Assembly: GCF_902459665.1 (NCBI RefSeq)
Contig: NZ_CABPSL010000011.1
Span: forward strand, 62,001-126,000
Reading direction: 5' to 3'
Source of the DNA: Pandoraea cepalis
Lineage (GTDB): Bacteria; Pseudomonadota; Gammaproteobacteria; Burkholderiales; Burkholderiaceae
Length of the DNA: 64,000 nt
Shown here: positions 1 through 8,154 of the stretch, piece by piece
How positions within the stretch are numbered: position 1 is the first letter of the stretch
Layout: every line of letters begins with the position of its first letter
Translations under genes and position numbers: made by a program
The notes under the pieces: model-generated
What the model saw: the letters and a program-made list of their open reading frames with translations, nothing else
Told to the model about the DNA's origin: nothing
The model's database searches: none

Positions 1-2
1 TC

Positions 3-494
3 GCGCCGCCGACCCTGAACGTCGGCGAGCGGCTCGAACTCTGGACATTCTCGGGCGAAGACATTTACCACTTCGTCTGTACGGTGGAGCGTGTGAAGCG
101 GCTGCCGTTCGATTACGCCGTGCTCTCGGCGCCGGCACAGATCCGCCGCAAGGTGCTGCGCCGTTCGCAGCGCGTACCCGCCAGGCTGGTCGTATCGGTC
201 GGTGCGGGTGAGGCACGCCACCTTGCCCTGCTGCAAGACGTCAGCGCCGAAGGTGTCTCGCTGCTGGCCGACGCTCCGCTCGGCGCGCCCGGCGACAGCA
301 TGCAGCTCGCGTTCCGCGTGCGTGTCGGCGACATCGACATGCCCATCGAAGCCAGTGGCACGATCCGCAGCGTGCAACAAGGCGACGACGGCAGTCATTT
401 GCACGGCGTCGAATTGCCCGTGCTCGACCCGTCGCATTACGTCGCGCTCAAGTGCTACGTCTACGAGCGCCTGCTGGCGCTCGGGGGGGCCTGA
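3..494 (+). CDS. PilZ-domain (YcgR-like) c-di-GMP effector, 5' partial
   Basis: The reading frame is already open at the left edge, so the N-terminus is missing and about 163 residues remain. The first part resembles the end of a YcgR-type N-terminal domain (hydrophobic and acidic strands up to about nt 130). It is followed by a PilZ domain with the c-di-GMP-binding motif RRSQR at nt 159-173 and the second signature DVSAEG about 25 residues later. PilZ proteins of this build bind cyclic di-GMP in the cytoplasm and modulate flagellar motility or surface behaviour; the precise partner cannot be read from the sequence. A GTG at 84 is an in-frame internal codon, not a convincing start, because homologous-looking sequence continues upstream of it. 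The stop TGA overlaps the ATG of the IclR gene. Confidence 0.8.
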   Translation, partial: APPTLNVGERLELWTFSGEDIYHFVCTVERVKRLPFDYAVLSAPAQIRRKVLRRSQRVPARLVVSVGAGEARHLALLQDVSAEGVSLLADAPLGAPGDSMQLAFRVRVGDIDMPIEASGTIRSVQQGDDGSHLHGVELPVLDPSHYVALKCYVYERLLALGGA

Positions 495-1285
495 TGGCGA
501 AGCCGAAGTCTCCCGAGGCCGAGCGTCCGCGCACGCTCGCCAGCCAGACGCTCTTCCGCGGCCTCGATATCGTGGAAGCCGTCGCCGCCGGCATCGACAC
601 CGTGCCGGCCCTCTCGGCACACACCGGCATCACAACGTCGACCACACACCGGATCGCGTCGGCGCTCGTACACGCGGGGTATCTGCGTTTTGAGCCGCGT
701 CGCGGCTACCGGCTGGGCAACAAGCTCATCGAACTGGGGTTTCTTGCCTACCGACAAATCGACTTGCCACGCGTCGCACGCCCCACGCTCGAATCGCTCG
801 CGAGCGAGACGCAGGACACTGTGCACCTGGCCGTCGCCGACGGCTGGGAAGTGATGTACCTCGACAAACTTCCGGGACAACGCGCCGTGGAGATCAGCTC
901 GCGCATTGGCGGACGCAAGCCGATCTGCGTGACCGGCGTGGGCAAGGCGCTGTTGCTCGATCAGGACGAAGCGGCTTGGAAGGCGCAGCTTGCTCACTAT
1001 CGGTCGCAGGCGCCGTCAACGTCGATCGACACGACGGCGTGGCTCGCCCGCATGCACGACTACGCCCGTCTCGGTTACGCCTTCGATCTGGAAGACGACA
1101 CGCCGCAAATTCGCTGTGTGGCCGCGCCGGTGTATGACGCAAGCCAGCATATCGTGGCCGCCATCAGTGTCTCGAGTACGACCAAGTACATGAGCCGCGA
1201 GCGCATGCAGGAACTCGTGCCGCGCGTGAAGCACGCCGCCGCGCAAATCAGTCGCCAGCTCGGCTGGTCCGGTCACGAGGGCTAA
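494..1285 (+). CDS. IclR-family transcriptional regulator
   Basis: 263 residues, the normal length for IclR proteins. An N-terminal winged helix-turn-helix (about residues 15-75, with SQTLFRGLDIVE and TSTTHRIASALV) is followed by the GAF-like effector-binding domain (about 90-260, with GRKPICVTGVGKALL and SVSSTTKY). The ATG at 494 is chosen because it forms an ATGA overlap with the upstream PilZ stop, implying translational coupling. It may control the convergent aldolase/dehydrogenase genes at 1406-3404, since IclR proteins commonly regulate aromatic catabolism, but that is inference; the arrangement is convergent rather than the usual divergent one. The effector is unknown. Confidence 0.85.
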   Translation: MAKPKSPEAERPRTLASQTLFRGLDIVEAVAAGIDTVPALSAHTGITTSTTHRIASALVHAGYLRFEPRRGYRLGNKLIELGFLAYRQIDLPRVARPTLESLASETQDTVHLAVADGWEVMYLDKLPGQRAVEISSRIGGRKPICVTGVGKALLLDQDEAAWKAQLAHYRSQAPSTSIDTTAWLARMHDYARLGYAFDLEDDTPQIRCVAAPVYDASQHIVAAISVSSTTKYMSRERMQELVPRVKHAAAQISRQLGWSGHEG

Positions 1286-1311
1286 GGCTCGTCGATTGAG
1301 TTTCTCGTCGA

Positions 1312-1344
1312 TAAAACAACGGCCCTTGCGTGCAAGGGCCGTTG
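1312..1344 (-). terminator. Intrinsic terminator of the dmpFG transcript
   Basis: Perfect inverted repeat with 13-base arms (1317-1329 and 1332-1344). Read on the minus strand the stem is followed by a T-rich tract (TTGTTTTAT), so it fits termination of the leftward operon ending at 1406. It lies between two convergent genes and could also impede + strand transcripts. Confidence 0.7.
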
Positions 1345-1405
1345 GCGTTACGGCGTGGGAGACGCGGCTCCCCGGGAGATGCCTGGGGTGATGCGCATCT
1401 CGGCG

Positions 1406-2425
1406 CTACGCCGCGCGTCGCTTGAGCAGATCGAGCGCCACGTCGACGATCATGTCCTCCTGACCGCCCACCATGCGACGCTGACCCAGCTCGACCAGGA
1501 TGTCGACGGTCTTGAGGTCGTAGCGCGCGGCAGCGGCTTCCGCGTGACGCAGGAAGCTCGAATACACGCCGGCGTAGCCAAGCGCCAGCGTCTCGCGATC
1601 CACGCGCACCGCGCGATCCTGCAACGGGCGAACGATGTCGTCGGCGGCATCCATCAACGTGTACAGATCGCAGCCGTGGTGCCAACCCAAACGCGATGCC
1701 GCGGCGATAAACACTTCCAGCGGCGCGTTGCCCGCGCCCGCGCCCATGCCCGCCAGACTCGCGTCGATGCGATCGCAGCCCTCCTCCACCGCAACGATGG
1801 AGTTCGCCACGCCAAGGCTCAGGTTGTGGTGCGCGTGCATGCCGGTGAGCGTCTCGGGCTTGAGCACGTCCTTGAAGGCGCGGAAGCGCTCGCGCACATC
1901 ATTCATGCCCAACGCCCCGCCCGAATCCACCACATAGATACACGTCGCGCCGTACGACTCCATCAACTTGGCCTGTTCGGCGAGATGCTGCGGCGTGGTC
2001 ATGTGGCTCATCATCAGAAAGCCGACCGTGTCCATGCCCAGCTCGCGCGCGTAGGCAATGTGTTGGCGCGAGACGTCGGCCTCGGTGCAGTGCGTTGCGA
2101 TACGCACCACACGCGCCCCTGCGTCGTAGGCTTCGCGCAGATCGTGCACGGTGCCCACGCCCGGCAACAGCAAGGTGGCGACCTTGGCGTGCGTGACCGT
2201 CTCGGCCACGGCGGCAATCCATTCGAGATCAGTATGGGCGCCGAAACCGTAATTGAAGCTTGAGCCGGCCAGTCCATCGCCGTGCGCGACTTCGATGGAG
2301 TCGACATGCGCGGCGTCGAGCGCGGCGGCAATCGCTTTCACATCGGCAATGCGGTACTGGTGTCGAATGGCGTGGCTGCCGTCGCGCAGCGTCACGTCGG
2401 AGATGTAGAGCTTTTTCTGCGTCAT
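1406..2425 (-). CDS. dmpG: 4-hydroxy-2-oxovalerate aldolase
   Basis: 339 residues, close to the usual length of the DmpG/BphI/MhpE family. It begins with the HMGL-like TIM-barrel signature ([12 protein letters not shown]), contains the metal-binding motif HAHHN, and ends in the family's C-terminal communication domain. The enzyme splits 4-hydroxy-2-oxovalerate into pyruvate and acetaldehyde and channels the aldehyde directly to the partner dehydrogenase encoded just upstream in the same operon (34-bp gap). These are normally the last two steps of meta-cleavage of aromatics. Here no ring-cleavage dioxygenase, hydrolase or hydratase is present nearby, so the pair is an isolated terminal module. 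Confidence 0.93.
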   Translation of the reverse strand: MTQKKLYISDVTLRDGSHAIRHQYRIADVKAIAAALDAAHVDSIEVAHGDGLAGSSFNYGFGAHTDLEWIAAVAETVTHAKVATLLLPGVGTVHDLREAYDAGARVVRIATHCTEADVSRQHIAYARELGMDTVGFLMMSHMTTPQHLAEQAKLMESYGATCIYVVDSGGALGMNDVRERFRAFKDVLKPETLTGMHAHHNLSLGVANSIVAVEEGCDRIDASLAGMGAGAGNAPLEVFIAAASRLGWHHGCDLYTLMDAADDIVRPLQDRAVRVDRETLALGYAGVYSSFLRHAEAAAARYDLKTVDILVELGQRRMVGGQEDMIVDVALDLLKRRAA

Positions 2426-2459
2426 GATGAGGTGTGTCTCCTGAGAGCGCGTGCGACCG

Positions 2460-3404
2460 TCAGGCCGCGAGCGCCAGGCGAGTGGCGGCGATACGGTCGG
2501 CGCAGGCCAGCGCGGCGCTGGTCATGATGTCGAGGTTGCCTGCATACGCCGGCAGATAGTGCGCGGCCCCTTCCACTTCGAGGAAGACCGAGGTCTTCAG
2601 GCCGGTGAGCTTGCCCAAGCCCGGCACGTTGAGCGGACGCGATGCGTCGAACAACTCGAACTGCACCTGTTGCTTGAGACGATAGCCCGGCACGTAGGCA
2701 TGCACCTTGTCGACCATCGCCTGAATGCTCGCGGCAATGGCGGCCTGATCCCCCGGCTCGGACAGCACGAACACCGTGTCACGCATGATGAGCGGCGGCT
2801 CCGCCGGGTTGAGCACGATGATTGCCTTGCCGCGCGAAGCCCCGCCCAGCACTTCAATCGCTTTCGACGTCGTTTCCGTAAACTCGTCGATGTTGGCGCG
2901 CGTGCCCGGCCCCGCCGACTTGCTCGAAATCGACGCGACGATCTCCGCGTAATGCACCTTCGCCACCTGCGAGATGGCCGCGACCATGGGGATCGTCGCC
3001 TGACCGCCGCACGTCACCATGTTGATGTTTCGCGCGTCCAGATGCGCGTCGAGGTTGATCGACGGAATCACGTACGGGCCAATGGCGGCCGGCGTCAGAT
3101 CGATCACTTGCACGCCACGCGCTTGCAGCAGCGCGTTGTGATGCGCATGCGCCTTGGCCGAGGTCGCGTCGAATGCAATGCGAATGTCCTCGAAACCGGG
3201 CATTGCCAGCAGGCCGTCGATACCTTCAGCGGTGACCGGCACGCCGAGGCGCTGCGCACGCGCCAGGCCATCCGAGGCCGGATCGATACCGACCATCGCG
3301 CCCATTTCCAGATGCTCGCTGTTGCGCATCACCTTGATCATCAGGTCGGTGCCGATGTTGCCCGAGCCGATGATCGCCACTTTCTGTTTGCGTCGTTCCG
3401 TCAC
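2460..3404 (-). CDS. dmpF: Acetaldehyde dehydrogenase (acetylating)
   Basis: 314 residues from the GTG at 3404. Converts acetaldehyde, NAD+ and CoA into acetyl-CoA, taking the aldehyde from the aldolase encoded downstream. The N-terminal Rossmann motif is [12 protein letters not shown]; the catalytic cysteine lies in [10 protein letters not shown]. The open frame extends to an ATG at 3446, but the GTG at 3404 has a strong AGGAG Shine-Dalgarno six bases upstream and gives the family's usual length, so it is preferred. A candidate promoter and palindromic operators lie just upstream. Confidence 0.93.
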   Translation of the reverse strand: MTERRKQKVAIIGSGNIGTDLMIKVMRNSEHLEMGAMVGIDPASDGLARAQRLGVPVTAEGIDGLLAMPGFEDIRIAFDATSAKAHAHHNALLQARGVQVIDLTPAAIGPYVIPSINLDAHLDARNINMVTCGGQATIPMVAAISQVAKVHYAEIVASISSKSAGPGTRANIDEFTETTSKAIEVLGGASRGKAIIVLNPAEPPLIMRDTVFVLSEPGDQAAIAASIQAMVDKVHAYVPGYRLKQQVQFELFDASRPLNVPGLGKLTGLKTSVFLEVEGAAHYLPAYAGNLDIMTSAALACADRIAATRLALAA

Positions 3405-3444
3405 TGTCGTCTCCTGAACGTATCCGTCCACTGATATGAGCCGC

Positions 3445-3474
3445 ATCGTAATTGCGCGACACTCAAAATGTCAA
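3445..3474 (-). promoter_or_regulatory. Candidate sigma-70 promoter of dmpFG
   Basis: On the minus strand a perfect -35 TTGACA (3474-3469) is followed after 18 bases by TACGAT (3450-3445, four of six matches). Transcription would start about 35 bases upstream of the dmpF GTG. The -35 box lies inside the inverted repeat at 3471-3488, so a repressor bound there would block polymerase. Confidence 0.5.
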
Positions 3475-3507
3475 TATGTAAATATTGATCTCATATATTG
3501 AGATCAA
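3471..3507. promoter_or_regulatory. Two overlapping AT-rich palindromes, probable operator
   Basis: First palindrome: arms TCAATAT (3471-3477) and ATATTGA (3482-3488) with a 4-base spacer. Second: arms TTGATCTCA (3485-3493) and TGAGATCAA (3499-3507) around TATAT. Both are perfect and share bases. They sit over and just upstream of the dmpF -35 box, in a strongly AT-rich stretch unlike the surrounding DNA. Which regulator binds is not known; the nearby IclR protein is one candidate. An alternative reading is a DNA-unwinding element for the adjoining DnaA-box array. Confidence 0.55.
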
Positions 3508-3519
3508 CGAAGCCCGAGC

Positions 3520-3555
3520 TTATCCACACTTTTTGTTCACAAGCCCGTTGATAAC
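3520..3555 (+). repeat. DnaA-box cluster unit 1 of 3
   Basis: A 36-bp unit holding a perfect DnaA box TTATCCACA (3520-3528), a second box-like TTGTTCACA (3533-3541) and an inverted box GTTGATAAC (3547-3555). The three units in this region have the same internal spacing (27 bases from first to last box start). The whole interval 3405-4123 has no convincing gene. Besides these units and the operator palindromes I see only a short AGCCCG/CGGGCT hairpin at 3928-3944. Confidence 0.75.
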
Positions 3556-3664
3556 TTGCGGAAAAGCATGGCAAGTGGCTGATTCGACAGGGAAGAATGG
3601 GGGCGCGCGAAAGTTGAGCCATGCGTTGGAAAACGCGGCCTGGCGCGGGGTTCGCGGAAGTTCG

Positions 3665-3700
3665 TTATCCACAGAATTTGTTTGCAAGCCGGTGGACAAC
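3665..3700 (+). repeat. DnaA-box cluster unit 2 of 3
   Basis: Second copy of the 36-bp unit: TTATCCACA at 3665-3673, the degenerate middle box TTGTTTGCA at 3678-3686 and the inverted box GTGGACAAC at 3692-3700. It starts 145 bases after unit 1. Confidence 0.75.
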
Positions 3701-3827
3701 TCGCGGATAGCTTTCTCAAGTCCTTGATCGGACAGAGGAAAAGGCTGGCGCGCATTTGCTGCGCGCCGTCGAGCGTCTTGCGATACCCCAATTTCGCATG
3801 GCCCACGCGGGCGCACACGGCGAGATG

Positions 3828-3863
3828 TTATCCACAGAAAATGTTCACAACCCGGTGAATAAC
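3828..3863 (+). repeat. DnaA-box cluster unit 3 of 3
   Basis: Third copy: TTATCCACA at 3828-3836, ATGTTCACA at 3841-3849 and the inverted box GTGAATAAC at 3855-3863. It starts 163 bases after unit 2, with identical internal spacing. Confidence 0.75.
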
Positions 3864-4123
3864 ACGTCGATATCCACGATAGGTCATTGACGCGAAACGA
3901 CTTCTTCGCCGAGCGGCAGGTTCGATCAGCCCGTGCTTCGGGCTTGGGCCGTTACGCGAAAAATCGGTCATTCGAACTTTTGCAACGGCGACGAGGTCTA
4001 GAAAGATTGGAATGCCGGTCACGAAGCGCGTCAGGGCGACGTCCAAGTTCGCGGCGTGCCGTTTGTCGGCACCCTTCCGACGACCGTGATCGACACGTTT
4101 CTCGCAACACGACAAGCTCAACC

Positions 4124-4786
4124 ATGAATACGAACCCCCGACGCACCGGGCGGCTCGCGCCATCGATTCGACTCGCACCGCTTGCCTCGCCCTCAAGAAT
4201 TTCTCCCTCGTCTGGCCGCCGCACGCTTGTCGCGCTGGGTGCGGCGTTGACGTTGTTGTCACCGCTGGCAGCCCATGCCGACGACGCCCCGAGTGGCATC
4301 TCGACGTGGACCGGCGCCATCGTCGATGAAGTGCGCGACGTTGCCACGCAAGGTGCGAGCGATCTCTACGTACCGCTGCATACCCATCACCTGCGCTTCG
4401 CCTACACGAGCGAAAAGATCGCCCAGTACAACGAAAACCCGTGGGGACTCGGCTACGGCCGTGTGTTGTCCGACGGCGATAAGGGGTCGCGAATGCTTTA
4501 CGCCATGGCGTTCAAGGACTCGCATAACGACTGGTCGCCGATGGCCGGCTACGGCCGCATCTGGAACGTCGCCAACGCCGGGCCCGTGCGCTTCGGGCTC
4601 GGCTATACGGTCTTTCTGATGTCGCGCTCGGACACGCTCCGCGGCGTGCCCTTCCCCGGCGCGCTGCCCCTCGCCGAAATCGGCGTGGGGCGCGCCTCGG
4701 TCTCGACCACCTATGTGCCCGGCGGCAAGGGCAACGGCAACGTGCTGTTCTTCTTCGGTCGTTATACGTTCGGCAAGTCGGGTTGA
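4124..4786 (+). CDS. pagP: Lipid A palmitoyltransferase PagP
   Basis: 220 residues. Outer-membrane beta-barrel enzyme that moves a palmitate from phospholipid to lipid A, lowering permeability and resisting cationic peptides. A signal peptide (about residues 31-52, ending AAHA-DD) precedes the family core: HTHHLRFAYTSEKI with the catalytic His at about 88-89, NENPWGLGYGR, and FKDSHND with catalytic Asp132 and Ser133. The barrel ends with an aromatic-rich strand (FFFGRYTFG). The ATG at 4124 is chosen because it places the signal peptide near the start; the open frame continues upstream without homology-like sequence. The last 25 bases overlap the convergent transporter gene. Confidence 0.92.
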   Translation: MNTNPRRTGRLAPSIRLAPLASPSRISPSSGRRTLVALGAALTLLSPLAAHADDAPSGISTWTGAIVDEVRDVATQGASDLYVPLHTHHLRFAYTSEKIAQYNENPWGLGYGRVLSDGDKGSRMLYAMAFKDSHNDWSPMAGYGRIWNVANAGPVRFGLGYTVFLMSRSDTLRGVPFPGALPLAEIGVGRASVSTTYVPGGKGNGNVLFFFGRYTFGKSG

Positions 4787-6114
4787 TCGCCAGGCGTTGA
4801 CCGGCCATTCACGTACACCGTCCCCTCGGCGACGGCAGCCGATTCGGGCGCGGTGCGCAGGCACCATGCCCCGAATCCGGCGATGTAACAGTACGCCACC
4901 GCCGGCACGAGGAACGACAACCCGATGCCGATGCCATCCGCCAGTGCCCCCTGCAGATAAGGCAACACCGCGCCGCCAACGATCGCCATGCAGATCAGCC
5001 CGCCGCCCTCGCTCACGCGCGCGCCGAGCCCGCCCACCGAGAGTGAGAAAATCGTCGGGAACATGATGGCGTTGCCGAGACCGCAGGCCAGCAACGACCA
5101 CATCGCGAACGACGCCGGCAGCGCGAGCGACGCGAGAATCAACACCACGTTATAGAGCGCACACAGGCTCAGCAGCCGCCCGGGCGACACCTTGCGCAAC
5201 AGCCACGCGCCCACGAATCGCCCCGCCATCGCCCCACCCCAATACAGCGCCAGATACCGGCTTGCCTGCCCATGGTCGACGATGCCCGTGCCCGCTTGTG
5301 TCAGATAGGCAATCAGGAAGCTGCCGATACTGACTTCCGCGCCAACATAAAGAAACAGCGCCACGATGCCGTAACGCAAGGGACGGTGTGCCAACAGACT
5401 GCGCACGTTGCCGAGCACGCTCGGTGGCGACACGCGGCGCGCACGGTGTTCGGGCAGCGTCAGCCGCCAGAGCACCCCGCCGCCGATGGCCAGCACCGCC
5501 GCCAGCAGGCCATAGGGGCCGCGCACACTGTCTACGGCGTGGCCGGTTGCGGACTGCGCCTGCGGCGCGAGGATCCAGAGCGCGGCGAGCGGCGGCCCGA
5601 CGGTGGTGCCCAGCGAATTGAACGCTTGCACCAGCGTGAGGCGGCTCGCCGCCGCCCCGCGCGTGCCCAACGTCTCGACGTAGGCGTTCACCGCGACTTG
5701 CAGCAACGTGATACCACTCGCCAACACAAAAAGCGCGGCGAGAAAGCAGGGATAGGACATGAGTGCGGCGGCAGGGAAAAACAGCGCGCAGCCGACGCCG
5801 GCCAACCACAACGAACTGGCCAGCGCCCGACGGTAACCGACGCGTGCGGTGTATTGCCCCGCCGGGTACGACACGACGAAATACGCAGCGAAGAAACTCG
5901 ATTGGATCAGGGCCGCGTCGCGAAAGGTCAGGTCGAACGCGGCCTTGAAGTGAGGCACCAGAATGTCGTTCAGCGACGTAATGAGCCCCATGGCGAAGAA
6001 GAGCGTCGCGAGCATGGCAAGCGTGCGATTCGCGGAAGGCATGGGGGCGGTGGGGAATTCGTTGGGCGAGGGAATATCAGGCAGGCCAGGGGCATTCGTG
6101 CGATCGACAACCAT
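4762..6114 (-). CDS. FucP/GluP-type sugar MFS transporter
   Basis: 450 residues with about twelve hydrophobic segments; inner-membrane sugar:proton symporter of the fucose/glucose-galactose permease subfamily. Supporting sequence includes the first helix with LITSLNDILVPHFK, FFAAYFVVSYPAG in the second segment, and LLQVAVNAYVETLG followed by LTLVQAFNSLGTTVGP, all typical of the FucP/GluP group. The start at 6114 has GGAG nine bases upstream. The C-terminal end runs 25 bases into convergent pagP. No sugar catabolic enzymes adjoin it, so the substrate cannot be assigned. Confidence 0.85.
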   Translation of the reverse strand: MVVDRTNAPGLPDIPSPNEFPTAPMPSANRTLAMLATLFFAMGLITSLNDILVPHFKAAFDLTFRDAALIQSSFFAAYFVVSYPAGQYTARVGYRRALASSLWLAGVGCALFFPAAALMSYPCFLAALFVLASGITLLQVAVNAYVETLGTRGAAASRLTLVQAFNSLGTTVGPPLAALWILAPQAQSATGHAVDSVRGPYGLLAAVLAIGGGVLWRLTLPEHRARRVSPPSVLGNVRSLLAHRPLRYGIVALFLYVGAEVSIGSFLIAYLTQAGTGIVDHGQASRYLALYWGGAMAGRFVGAWLLRKVSPGRLLSLCALYNVVLILASLALPASFAMWSLLACGLGNAIMFPTIFSLSVGGLGARVSEGGGLICMAIVGGAVLPYLQGALADGIGIGLSFLVPAVAYCYIAGFGAWCLRTAPESAAVAEGTVYVNGRSTPGDQPDLPNV

Positions 6115-6361
6115 GCATGTCTCCAGTGGACAACGAGCGGTGTTCTCGTTGAGAGCGGGGGCCGGGGATTAGCAGTCTAGAACGCGTTTTCGATGTCGGG
6201 ATACGGGCGAAATCTCATAATTGCGCGACACCGGGATGGCATGTGATGCGGCTTCTCATCTCCGAGTCCCCCACGTTTCGCGACTTTCGACGCTTGTCAG
6301 CCGACAACTTTTGATCGACTATCCGCGGCATAACGATGGCCGCCACATTCGGAGAAACATC

Positions 6362-7270
6362 ATGCGGGGTTTGGTTTCCTTGAGCGTCGCGACGGGGTGG
6401 CTCGTCGCGGGTATATTCGGCTTCGCCGGCCAGGGGTACGCACAGTCCGGCGGCGCGTCGCGTGCGCCGGCCGCCGCGTGTGACTGTGCCCAGGTCGTTG
6501 CCGACTGTTCGGCCTCCGTGTCGGTGATTCCGATACGCGCGGTCAACGGCGCCTTCTCCGCCGACGTCATGCTGCAAACGGACGCCCCGTCGTGCGCCAA
6601 GGTCGATTACCGGCTAGACGACACACCGTACGTCACGGTGCTGCCCGGCGGCGCCGCAGGCGGCCAGCGCCTCTACGCCACGCGTGCGCTGACGCGCAAC
6701 AGCGTGTCGCACCTGTCGTGTCATGTGTGCGCGGCGGCATCGGCACCGGTGCCGAACGACGGCCTGTCTCCCGGTATGGCGCGTGTCGACGGCGCCCCCG
6801 GCACGTACAGCGCGGCGCCCGCTGGCAGCGCTGGCACAGCTACCGCCGCCTCGACGGCTACTACCGCTACGACTGACACCACGACATCCGCGACCGTCTA
6901 CACGCCGCCGATGACGTCGGGCACAGCGGCTCAACCGGGCGCAGCCGCCCCGTTGCTCGTGGTGAATCCGTCCGGGCACTGGCGCGGTCTGTGCACGAAT
7001 GCGCCGCCGTGGTGGAAGCTTTGGGGCTCGCCGATGACGCGTCTGATGGCGCTCGCGCTCAATGGCGCGCAGGTCACCGGTAGCGTCGACGACGTTGAGC
7101 CGAACGTTCACACCACGGTGCAGGGCACACTGTCGGGCGACCGCCTGCAACTCGCCGGCAGCTACGGCGCGAAGCACGACATCACGTTCGGCGCGAATGG
7201 CACCACGCTGACCGATGCCTGGTGCAACGGCGACGGCCGCTGCGAAACCTGCGAAATGCAGCGTTTTTAA
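6362..7270 (+). CDS. Secreted cysteine-containing hypothetical protein
   Basis: 302 residues, not a family I recognise. The start at 6362 follows GGAGA with good spacing and opens a signal peptide (about residues 1-28, ending GYAQS). The mature protein begins with a Cys-Asp-Cys pair and further cysteines (ACDCAQVVADCS), then a region built like a small beta domain. A low-complexity linker very rich in Thr/Ala/Gly/Pro covers about residues 155-205. The C-terminal module of about 95 residues (SGHWRGLC, then a repeated Gly/Thr beta pattern) ends with a cluster CNGDGRCETCEMQRF. Even cysteine use in both ends suggests disulfides in the periplasm or outside the cell. Monocistronic by context. Confidence 0.75.
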   Translation: MRGLVSLSVATGWLVAGIFGFAGQGYAQSGGASRAPAAACDCAQVVADCSASVSVIPIRAVNGAFSADVMLQTDAPSCAKVDYRLDDTPYVTVLPGGAAGGQRLYATRALTRNSVSHLSCHVCAAASAPVPNDGLSPGMARVDGAPGTYSAAPAGSAGTATAASTATTATTDTTTSATVYTPPMTSGTAAQPGAAAPLLVVNPSGHWRGLCTNAPPWWKLWGSPMTRLMALALNGAQVTGSVDDVEPNVHTTVQGTLSGDRLQLAGSYGAKHDITFGANGTTLTDAWCNGDGRCETCEMQRF

Positions 7271-7582
7271 GGCTTTGCGAGCCATCGACGTCGACGGCGG
7301 CGCGTGGCATGCGCACCAAAATCGCGCAAAGAATGGGGCCGAAGGCCGCACGAAATTCGAGAGGCAAATTCTCCAACGCGAGGACGGATCGCCACGTTGT
7401 CGATGAAACGAAGCGAAATGCGGCGCGCTTCCCCGCTCAGCCTTGTGCGGCAGGCACGCAACATAATTCGCGCACCGCTCGCATAACGCGATTTCTTAGG
7501 TAGAATCGTCGGCGCAGCAATACGTATCATTCGGGTGGCCGTTCTACGACGGCACTTTCTTATTCTCATCGATTGGATCGAT
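7271..7582. other. Intergenic region upstream of the HU gene
   Basis: 312 bases with no convincing gene in any frame. A TAGAAT hexamer at 7501-7506 could be a -10 box for the HU gene, but no good -35 is found at the right distance. Nothing else recognised. Confidence 0.4.
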
Positions 7583-8053
7583 ATGGCAACGGCAAAGAAA
7601 GCAGCAGCAAAGAAGGCCCCTGTGGCAAAGAAAGCCCCGGCAGCGAAGAAGGCGCCGGTAGCGAAAAAGGCAGCACCGAAGGCCGCCCCGAAGGCAGCCG
7701 TGAAGGCCGCTCCGAAGGCAGCCGCCAACGGGAAGGTGTCGCCGATCAAGGACGCACTCAACAAGACCCAGCTCGCAGCCCACCTCGCCGAGCAATCGGC
7801 AGTCGCCGTGAAGGAAGTCAAGGCAGTGCTGGCCGCGCTCGAGAACACCATCGTCAGCTCGCTGCACAAGAAGGGTGTCGGCGAATTCACGCTGCACGGC
7901 CTGTTCAAGGTCACGTCGCAACAAATCGCCGCCAAGGCGAAGCGTTTCGGCAAGGACCCGTTCACGGGCCAAGAGCGCTGGTTCCCGGCCAAGCCGGCGT
8001 CGGTGCGCGTGAAGGTTCGCCCGCTGAAGAAGGTCAAGGACGCCGCCCAGTAA
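7583..8053 (+). CDS. HU-family DNA-binding protein with histone-H1-like Lys/Ala tail
   Basis: 156 residues: an N-terminal tail of about 50 residues made of KKAP/KKAA-type repeats, then a complete HU/IHF domain (about 55-150). The HU part shows the dimer core (NKTQLAAHLAEQ, VLAALENTI), GEFTLHGLFKV and the DNA-inserting arm region ending in VRVKVRPLKK. The usual arm motif RNPxTG appears as KDPFTGQE. Nucleoid protein; the tail resembles eukaryotic linker histone H1 and the Lys/Ala-rich proteins of Bordetella and Burkholderia, and would add non-specific DNA contacts. Single gene ended by a strong terminator. Confidence 0.9.
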   Translation: MATAKKAAAKKAPVAKKAPAAKKAPVAKKAAPKAAPKAAVKAAPKAAANGKVSPIKDALNKTQLAAHLAEQSAVAVKEVKAVLAALENTIVSSLHKKGVGEFTLHGLFKVTSQQIAAKAKRFGKDPFTGQERWFPAKPASVRVKVRPLKKVKDAAQ

Positions 8054-8126
8054 GTCCAGCGCTCGCGTCGCCGTGGCATCCACGGCAACGTGATTTGCCA
8101 GGACCGGGCAAGCAGTGCCTGAACAC

Positions 8127-8154
8127 GGTGCCGAATTTCGGCACCGTTTTTTTC
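8127..8154 (+). terminator. Terminator of the HU gene
   Basis: Ten-base-pair perfect stem (8127-8136 with 8138-8147) followed by seven T. The rest of the 338-base gap up to 8391 carries only the leader of the next gene; I see no other element. Confidence 0.85.

Noticed and set aside
3887-4123. N-terminal extension of PagP
   Set aside because: The longer frame would bury the signal peptide in the middle of the protein; the ATG at 4124 puts it at the N-terminus.
7501-7506. TAGAAT as the HU promoter -10 box
   Set aside because: No -35 hexamer at 16-18 bases upstream; not listed as a promoter.
7586-7740. Tandem-repeat DNA at the start of the HU gene
   Set aside because: The repeats are codon-level repeats of the Lys/Ala tail, not an independent DNA repeat element or CRISPR.
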